DNA of 61,361 nucleotides from Microbulbifer elongatus (GTDB taxonomy: Bacteria; Pseudomonadota; Gammaproteobacteria; Pseudomonadales; Cellvibrionaceae): assembly GCF_020524885.1 (NCBI RefSeq), contig NZ_JAIVKJ010000007.1, positions 1 to 61,361 of the forward strand, read 5' to 3'. Below are positions 55,791 through 61,361 of the stretch, one piece after another. Every line of letters begins with the position of its first letter. The first letter of the stretch is position 1. A program made the translations under genes and the position numbers. The notes below the pieces were generated by a model. It was given only the letters and a program-made list of their open reading frames with translations. It was not told the origin of the DNA and did not search any database.

Positions 55791-56147
55791 ATGGAAGAGC
55801 GCAGTGTTTTCACGCGGATCATGGATGGCGAGGTGCCAAGTCGGCTCCTTTATGAAGATGACCAGTGTATTGTCATCGAGGACCGCGCGCCGAAGGCGCC
55901 CACCCACCTGTTAATCATTCCTCGTAAACCGCTGGTCAATCTGGCGGATGCGGAGGAGGGCGACGTGCCATTGTTGGGGCACCTGATGTGGGTGGCTTCG
56001 GAGATGGCGCGACGCCTGAACCTGGAAGCGGGCTTTCGCCTGGTGGTCAACAACGGCCGCGAAGCGGGGCAAACCGTATTTCATCTGCATATCCATTTAC
56101 TGGCCCAGCGCGAGATGCCCGAAGCTGGCCTTGCCGAAGACCTGTAG
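55791..56147 (+). CDS. HIT-family nucleotide-binding protein
   Basis: A 118-residue HINT-like protein that hydrolyses AMP-linked compounds. The histidine triad is FHLHIHLLA near the C-terminus, after an AGQTVFHLHIH context; the N-terminal FTRIMDGEVPS is typical. AGGAGG lies before the ATG. The fourth histidine of the classical motif is replaced (HLHIHLLA), as in many bacterial members. The gene precedes alaS by 68 bases. Confidence 0.92.
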   Translation: MEERSVFTRIMDGEVPSRLLYEDDQCIVIEDRAPKAPTHLLIIPRKPLVNLADAEEGDVPLLGHLMWVASEMARRLNLEAGFRLVVNNGREAGQTVFHLHIHLLAQREMPEAGLAEDL

Positions 56148-56215
56148 GGCTGAACATTGGCGGCGCAGTCTGTGCGCCGACACAAATTTTTTCTGATGAT
56201 GTGGAAGTTGGCTGA

Positions 56216-58828
56216 ATGAAGAGCGCACAGATACGCGAAGCATTTCTCAATTATTTTGCCGAGCAGGGGCACACCCGTGTCGCCTCCAGTTCGCTGGTGC
56301 CGGGGAATGACCCCACGCTGTTGTTCACCAACGCCGGGATGGTGCAGTTCAAGGACACCTTCCTCGGCCAGGAGTCGCGCCCATATGTGCGTGCCACCAG
56401 TTCACAGCGCTGTGTGCGTGCCGGTGGCAAACACAACGACCTGGAAAATGTCGGTTATACCGCGCGCCACCACACGTTTTTCGAGATGCTGGGCAACTTC
56501 AGCTTTGGTGACTACTTCAAGCGCGAGGCTATTCAGTTTGCGTGGCAGTTCCTGACCGAGGTTCTGCAGTTGCCGCCGGAGCGCCTGTGGGTAACTGTTC
56601 ATATCAGTGACGATGAGGCCGCGGATATCTGGCTGAAAGAGATGGGCGTCAGTGCCGATCGGTTCTCTCGTTTGGACGAAGACAATTTCTGGCAGATGGG
56701 AGATACAGGCCCCTGTGGTCCCAGCTCGGAGATTTTCTACGATCACGGCGAAGACGTGCCCGGCGGTCCTCCCGGTTCCGAGAATGACGACCTCGACCGC
56801 TATATCGAGATCTGGAACCTGGTATTCATGCAGTTTGAACGCTCTGCAGATGGCGAACTGCACCCGCTGCCCAAACCCTCGGTAGATACCGGTATGGGGC
56901 TGGAGCGTATTGCTGCGGTGATGCAGGGAGTGCACTCCAACTACGAGATCGACCTGTTCCAGGCGCTGCTCAAGTCCGCGGGCGAGATTGTCGGCTGCGA
57001 CGACACCGAGGAGAAATCCCTCCGTGTGATTGCCGATCATATTCGCTCCTGCTCCTTCCTGATCGCCGACGGCGTGATGCCGTCCAATGAAGGGCGTGGG
57101 TTCGTACTGCGCCGGATTATTCGCCGTGCAGTGCGCCACGGTCACAAGCTGGGGCACAAGGAGATTTTCTTCCACAAGCTGGTTGCTGCACTGGTAGAGC
57201 AGATGGGTGATGCTTACCCGGAGCTGCGCGAGAAACAGTCCATTATCGAAAACGCCCTGCGCAAAGAAGAAGAGCAGTTTGCGAAAACTCTGGATAAGGG
57301 GCTGGCGCTGCTGGATGACGCGCTGGCTTCCCTTGAGGGAACCGAAGTGCCGGGCGAGCTGGTGTTTACCCTCCACGACACTTACGGCTTCCCCACCGAC
57401 CTGACTCAGGATATTGCCCGCGAGCGCGGGCTCACTCTGGATATGGCAGGTTACGAAGAGGCCATGAATGCGCAGCGCGAACGCGCCCGCGCCGCCGGCA
57501 AGTTTAAACAGGACTACACCGGCAATATCGACCTCCAGGGCAGCACGGAATTTCTTGGCTACGCCTGCACTGAAGCCACCGGCAAGGTGGTGGCTATCGT
57601 TAAAGATGGCGAGCAGGTGCAAACCCTGGAAGAGGGTGAAGCCGGTGATGTGGTATTGGATCGCACACCGTTTTACGCGGAATCCGGTGGCCAGGTAGGC
57701 GACAGCGGATATCTTCAGGCTGGTAGTGGCCGCTTTGAGGTGACCGACTGTGTGAAGCTTGGTGATCACCATTTGCATCAGGGCAAACTGCTGTCGGGCA
57801 GCGTTTCCGTAGGTGACGAAGTGGAAGCGCAAGTCGCCGGCGATGTGCGTCAGTCCACCGCACTGAACCACTCGGCAACCCACCTGCTGCATGCGGCCCT
57901 GCGCAAAGTGCTTGGCGAGCATGTAACCCAGAAGGGGTCACTGGTGGATTCCGAGCGCCTGCGTTTCGACTTCTCGCACCCGGAGGCGGTAACTTCCAAG
58001 CAGTTGCGTGCTATCGAGGCGCTGGTCAACAGTCAGATTCGCGCGAATACCCCGGTAGAAACCGAGGAAACGGATATCGAAACGGCCAAGGCCAAGGGGG
58101 CCATGGCGCTGTTTGGTGAGAAATACGGCGATAGCGTGCGTGTTCTCTCCATGGGGGAGCGTACCGATGGCGGTGCCTTCTCGGTTGAGCTGTGTGGCGG
58201 TACCCACGTCAACCGCACCGGTGACATTGGCCTGTTACGTATTGTGGGTGAGAGCGGCATCGCCTCCGGCCAGCGCCGCATCGAAGCGGTAACCGGAGCG
58301 CACGCACTTGCGCTGTTCGATCAGGCACAACAGCGACTTGATCACGCAGCGGCAGTGTTGAAAGCGCGCCCGGATACGCTTGCCGACAAAGTCGAGCAGT
58401 TGCTGGCCAATAACCGCAAGCTGGAGAAAGAGCTCGCGCAGCTGAAAACCCGCCTCGCCAGTGGCGCTGGTGGCGATCTGACAGCGCAGGCGGTTGAGGT
58501 TGAAGGTGTAAAAGTACTAGCGGCCTCCATTGACGGTGCGGATCCCAAGTCCTTGCGCGATCTGGCGGATCAGATGAAGAACAAGCTTGGGAGTGGCATC
58601 GTTTTGCTCGCTGCACCCGGCGAAGACAAGGTGGCCCTGGTCGCTGCGGTAACCAAGGATCTGACCAAGCGCCTGGCAGCGGGAGACCTGATGCGTTTTG
58701 CCGCCGCTGAGCTGGGCGGCAAGGGCGGCGGTCGCCCCGACATGGCCCAGGGTGGTGGTTCAGATCTGGAAGCGCTTCCTGGGCTGTTGAAAAACGTCCC
58801 TGACTGGGTGAAAAGCAATATCAAGTGA
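56216..58828 (+). CDS. alaS: alanyl-tRNA synthetase
   Basis: AlaRS charges tRNA-Ala. The 870-residue protein has the class II core ([32 protein letters not shown]), the editing domain with [16 protein letters not shown] and the [13 protein letters not shown] zinc motif, and a C-terminal oligomerisation domain ending in [15 protein letters not shown]. Length matches E. coli AlaS (876). GGAAG lies before the ATG. lysC and csrA follow in the order typical of gammaproteobacteria. Confidence 0.99.
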   Translation: MKSAQIREAFLNYFAEQGHTRVASSSLVPGNDPTLLFTNAGMVQFKDTFLGQESRPYVRATSSQRCVRAGGKHNDLENVGYTARHHTFFEMLGNFSFGDYFKREAIQFAWQFLTEVLQLPPERLWVTVHISDDEAADIWLKEMGVSADRFSRLDEDNFWQMGDTGPCGPSSEIFYDHGEDVPGGPPGSENDDLDRYIEIWNLVFMQFERSADGELHPLPKPSVDTGMGLERIAAVMQGVHSNYEIDLFQALLKSAGEIVGCDDTEEKSLRVIADHIRSCSFLIADGVMPSNEGRGFVLRRIIRRAVRHGHKLGHKEIFFHKLVAALVEQMGDAYPELREKQSIIENALRKEEEQFAKTLDKGLALLDDALASLEGTEVPGELVFTLHDTYGFPTDLTQDIARERGLTLDMAGYEEAMNAQRERARAAGKFKQDYTGNIDLQGSTEFLGYACTEATGKVVAIVKDGEQVQTLEEGEAGDVVLDRTPFYAESGGQVGDSGYLQAGSGRFEVTDCVKLGDHHLHQGKLLSGSVSVGDEVEAQVAGDVRQSTALNHSATHLLHAALRKVLGEHVTQKGSLVDSERLRFDFSHPEAVTSKQLRAIEALVNSQIRANTPVETEETDIETAKAKGAMALFGEKYGDSVRVLSMGERTDGGAFSVELCGGTHVNRTGDIGLLRIVGESGIASGQRRIEAVTGAHALALFDQAQQRLDHAAAVLKARPDTLADKVEQLLANNRKLEKELAQLKTRLASGAGGDLTAQAVEVEGVKVLAASIDGADPKSLRDLADQMKNKLGSGIVLLAAPGEDKVALVAAVTKDLTKRLAAGDLMRFAAAELGGKGGGRPDMAQGGGSDLEALPGLLKNVPDWVKSNIK

Positions 58829-58984
58829 AACCATCAGCCGAATGTGTCGACAAACCATGATCTGTCGACGTCATCTCGGTGATATTTGTGTGTTTTCAGT
58901 TGATTTGCCTTTGGTTTGGTGATGTAGTGCGCGACGCGCGCGCGTCAGGTGGCGCGCAAAAGGGCAGTAAGGAACACTAGAGCG

Positions 58985-60223
58985 ATGAGTTTGTTCGTGC
59001 AGAAATACGGCGGCACTTCGGTAGGCTCCATCGAGCGTATCGAGGCGGTTGCCGACAAGGTGGCTGGCTTTAGGGCCCAGGGTCACGACATGGTGGTGGT
59101 CTTGTCCGCAATGAGCGGGGAGACCAATCGCCTGATCGATCTGGCTCGTCAGATCCAGGAGCATCCGGATCCCCGGGAGATGGATGTGCTGGTATCTACT
59201 GGCGAGCAGGTCACCATTGCGCTATTGAGTATGGCGCTGAAAAAGCGTGGCTATGACGCCTGCTCCTATACCGGTGGTCAGGTAAAGATCCTTACCGACA
59301 ATGCTCATACCAAGGCGCGTATCCAGCGCATTGACGTCGAGCGTATGCGTCGCGACCTGGACGCGGGCAAAGTGGTGGTTGTGGCAGGTTTCCAGGGAGT
59401 CGATGACAACGGAAATATCACGACCCTCGGTCGCGGAGGCTCCGATACCACCGGCGTCGCGCTGGCCGCGGCTCTTGATGCCACCGAGTGCCAGATTTAC
59501 ACCGACGTAGACGGTGTTTACACCACTGACCCCCGTGTAGTGGACAGTGCCCGTCGCCTCGATCGTATTACCTTTGAAGAAATGCTCGAGATGGCGAGCC
59601 TTGGCTCAAAAGTGTTGCAGATTCGAGCAGTAGAGTTCGCCGGTAAGTACAAGGTGCCTCTGCGTGTGCTCTCTACATTTGAAGAGGGCAACGGCACACT
59701 GATTAGTCTTGATGAGGAAGACAACGAGATGGAACAGCCTGTAGTCTCCGGCATTGCGTTTAACCGCGACGAGGCAAAACTGACAATTCGCGGCGTGCCG
59801 GACACTCCCGGTGTTGCCTGTCGCATTCTGGCCCCCGTTGGCGCAGAAAACATCGAAGTCGATGTAATCGTTCAGAACATCAGTGCAATCGACGGCACTA
59901 CAGACTTCACATTCACTGTGCACCGCAATGACCTCAGCAAGGCGCGCGGAGTTCTCGAGCGTGTGGCGGAAGAGCTGGGTGCGCGGGAAGTGGTGTCTGA
60001 CGACAAGATAGCCAAGGTATCGATTGTCGGTGTAGGTATGCGGTCCCATGCCAATGTGGCATCGCGTATGTTCGAGGCACTGGGTGAAGACAACATCAAC
60101 ATTCAGATGATCACCACCTCTGAAATCAAGATTTCCGTGATTATCGACGAGCGCTACCTGGAGCTGGCGGTGCGTGCTCTACACAGTGCATTTGAGCTAT
60201 CTGAACCCAAGGCCGCAGAGTAG
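58985..60223 (+). CDS. lysC: aspartate kinase LysC
   Basis: LysC phosphorylates aspartate at the entry to lysine, threonine and methionine synthesis. The 412-residue monofunctional enzyme has KYGGTSVG (7-14), the catalytic block FQGVDDNGNITTLGRGGSDTTGVALAAAL and two ACT domains (about 265-400) for feedback control. SANVAS-like RSHANVASRMFEALGEDNINI marks the allosteric site. The ATG at 58985 has GGAAC upstream. The window shows no lysine riboswitch upstream. Confidence 0.97.
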   Translation: MSLFVQKYGGTSVGSIERIEAVADKVAGFRAQGHDMVVVLSAMSGETNRLIDLARQIQEHPDPREMDVLVSTGEQVTIALLSMALKKRGYDACSYTGGQVKILTDNAHTKARIQRIDVERMRRDLDAGKVVVVAGFQGVDDNGNITTLGRGGSDTTGVALAAALDATECQIYTDVDGVYTTDPRVVDSARRLDRITFEEMLEMASLGSKVLQIRAVEFAGKYKVPLRVLSTFEEGNGTLISLDEEDNEMEQPVVSGIAFNRDEAKLTIRGVPDTPGVACRILAPVGAENIEVDVIVQNISAIDGTTDFTFTVHRNDLSKARGVLERVAEELGAREVVSDDKIAKVSIVGVGMRSHANVASRMFEALGEDNINIQMITTSEIKISVIIDERYLELAVRALHSAFELSEPKAAE

Positions 60224-60438
60224 CTATAACCAGAGTGATGGATGCGACCAGCAATCATAGCGATTCGGTTGTGTGGCGTGTGGTCCGACCTATTGAGATT
60301 TTCAGCGTCTGGACGATACTGAATAAAGTGACGGACAAGATTCCCGGTTTGAAGCGTTCTCGGGTTATTATGACTCAAGGCGCGCGCCAGGGATAACCGG
60401 TCGTGCCAAATCACAGGATGATCAAGGAGAAGTAGGTA

Positions 60439-60633
60439 ATGTTGATTTTAACCCGCCGTATCGGTGAAACACTGATGGTTGGTGACAATGTGACGGTTAC
60501 CGTATTGGGTGTGAAAGGCAACCAGGTACGAATCGGGGTCAATGCACCGAAGGAAGTTGCGGTTCACCGCGAGGAGATCTACCAGCGCATTCAGCGCGAG
60601 AAGCAGTCCTCCGATGACGGAAGTGCAGACTGA
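60439..60633 (+). CDS. csrA: carbon storage regulator CsrA
   Basis: CsrA/RsmA binds GGA motifs in mRNA leaders to control translation. The 64-residue protein is a close match: [20 protein letters not shown] and [19 protein letters not shown] with Arg44 and the RNA-binding Leu4 intact. AAGGAGAAG before the ATG holds a GGA that could give autoregulation. A possible promoter lies at 60293-60320 (TTGAGA, 16, GATACT). A terminator follows. Confidence 0.98.
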   Translation: MLILTRRIGETLMVGDNVTVTVLGVKGNQVRIGVNAPKEVAVHREEIYQRIQREKQSSDDGSAD

Positions 60634-60647
60634 CAGTAGCCGATCAG

Positions 60648-60674
60648 AAAGGGCCGCATCGCGGCCTTTTTTTG
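60648..60674 (+). terminator. intrinsic terminator of csrA
   Basis: GGCCGC-ATC-GCGGCC followed by seven T, with AAAG upstream, 18 bases after the csrA stop. Confidence 0.9.
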
Positions 60675-60731
60675 TGCCTGTATGATTTGTAGACGATCCT
60701 CAAGAAAACGCAAAAAGTTATTGATTCCCCA

Positions 60732-60759
60732 TTGATTTTTACCTCGCCGTTGGTATGAT
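60732..60759 (+). promoter_or_regulatory. promoter of tRNA-Ser
   Basis: TTGATT, 16 bases, then TATGAT, followed by the GC-rich discriminator GCCGCTC common at stable-RNA promoters. The tRNA starts 85 bases downstream of the -10 element. Confidence 0.65.
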
Positions 60760-60844
60760 GCCGCTCACTTTCAGCAGCCAAGACCAAGTGTCAAAAGTTG
60801 CTGTTGCCCTGAAGCTTTAAAGCAGCTCGGGGTGAAAAAGTTAC

Positions 60845-60934
60845 GGTGAGGTGGCCGAGTGGCTGAAGGCGCGCCCCTGCTAAGGGCGTATGGGGTTAAA
60901 CTCATCGAGGGTTCGAATCCCTCCCTCACCGCCA
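60845..60934 (+). tRNA. tRNA-Ser (GCU)
   Basis: A 90-base class II tRNA reading AGY codons. The acceptor pairs GGTGAGG with CCTCACC; anticodon GCT is at 60879-60881 in CTGCTAA; a long variable arm precedes GTTCGAATC, and the CCA end is encoded. Synteny with csrA upstream is conserved in gammaproteobacteria. Confidence 0.98.
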
Positions 60935-60938
60935 TCTT

Positions 60939-60969
60939 TAAAAACACTCTCAGTTGAGGGTGTTTTTTT
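60939..60969 (+). terminator. intrinsic terminator of tRNA-Ser
   Basis: AAACACTCTC-AGTT-GAGGGTGTTT with one G-T pair, followed by a run of T, five bases after the tRNA. Confidence 0.85.
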
Positions 60970-61051
60970 ATGGGTAGAGCACAGAGATTTGTCTTCTACT
61001 CTTGCGGCAGCGGCATCTAGCCACGGCGGTAAAAAAGTTTGAAAAAACTGC

Positions 61052-61080
61052 TTGCTTGCCTTCGAGATGCTCCGTATAGT
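61052..61080 (+). promoter_or_regulatory. stable-RNA-type promoter 1
   Basis: TTGCTT, 17 bases, TATAGT, then a GC-rich discriminator TCGCGCC. First of three similar promoters in the final 310 bases; no gene lies between them. Confidence 0.6.
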
Positions 61081-61184
61081 TCGCGCCCTCGCTGCTTGAG
61101 CGGCAACGCAAAACGCGGCGAGGAGGTAAGCTAAGTTATTGATTTTTAGTGGGTTTTGCTCCTAAAAAGAATTTCAGAAAGAGC

Positions 61185-61212
61185 TTGCCAAGCGAGATCG
61201 GCGCCATATAAT
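61185..61212 (+). promoter_or_regulatory. stable-RNA-type promoter 2
   Basis: TTGCCA, 16 bases, consensus TATAAT, then the discriminator GCGCGTCC expected of stringently controlled promoters. Confidence 0.7.
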
Positions 61213-61308
61213 GCGCGTCCTTCTCGGGGTTACCCAAGGGTAACCGAAGCATCGGAAAGCGTTGATTTGTAACGGTTTCGAGCTTCAAGAAAGTCTGCAA
61301 AAAAGCAC

Positions 61309-61336
61309 TTGCTTCAGCAGATTGGATGTGTAAAAT
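61309..61336 (+). promoter_or_regulatory. stable-RNA-type promoter 3
   Basis: TTGCTT, 16 bases, TAAAAT, then GCGCATCCC. Its transcript would begin about 20 bases before the window ends, so the gene it serves lies outside. Confidence 0.6.
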
Positions 61337-61361
61337 GCGCATCCCACAGTGAGGGCCGAGC

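Noticed and set aside
56402..57922. 506-codon minus-strand open frame
   Set aside because: Completely antisense to alaS, a certain gene; no start signal and no recognisable motif.

Overview
The window is a conserved chromosomal segment of a GC-rich marine-type gammaproteobacterium. Gene order and content (alaS-lysC-csrA-tRNA-Ser, recA-recX, tesA diverging from a YbbAP-type ABC pair, tamA-tamB, Lrp diverging from ald, lipoprotein M2 and S9A peptidases) fit the Cellvibrionales, with Microbulbifer-like genomes the nearest match I can suggest. That placement is inference from gene content, not a database result. No prophage, transposase or CRISPR array is visible.

Layout. 1-790: an AT-richer patch with a GFA-family gene between two related, integron attC-like sequences. 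790-1485: an aspartate/glutamate racemase. 1517-7229 (minus): selD, mnmH and a four-gene PhnDCEE-type ABC transporter read as one likely operon, best explained as selenium-oxyanion uptake feeding selenophosphate and 2-selenouridine in tRNA. 7444-10180: a DsbD/ScsB-type reductase and a peroxiredoxin-like partner. 10248-11519 (minus): bioA. 11753-15729: YbbP/YbbA ABC proteins diverging from tesA. 16048-20480: ttcA, a phage-lysozyme-like hypothetical, putP, a macro-domain protein and an Mpo1-like membrane protein. 20536-25042 (minus): an RND pump with lipoprotein adaptor. 25145-27067: an Lrp/AsnC regulator diverging from ald across a region rich in GTGGAT-type palindromes. 27220-29198: rsmE, a double-length QueD-like protein, and the SRP RNA.

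29524-35473: a periplasmic M2 dipeptidase lipoprotein, dps, a LysR regulator and acetoacetyl-CoA synthetase. 35598-42284: two small membrane proteins and the TamA-TamB outer-membrane assembly pair. 42332-46893: a MobA-like nucleotidyltransferase, MtfA, a PhoD-like phosphoesterase and an SLC13 transporter. 47074-50361: an S9A prolyl oligopeptidase lipoprotein and a MaoC-like hydratase. 50453-55371: pncC, recA with a LexA box, recX, glpK and an alpha/beta hydrolase. 55539-60974: Trm112-like, HIT, alaS, lysC, csrA and tRNA-Ser(GCU). The last 300 bases hold three tandem promoters with GC-rich discriminators that point to a stable-RNA operon just outside the window.

The most interesting items are the selenium transport operon, the attC-bounded cassette-like gene at the left edge, two mosaic palindromes built on the same hairpin-linker-hairpin plan with different sequences, the operator array between the Lrp regulator and ald, and two long convergent gene overlaps (ttcA/hypothetical and MobA-like/mtfA).
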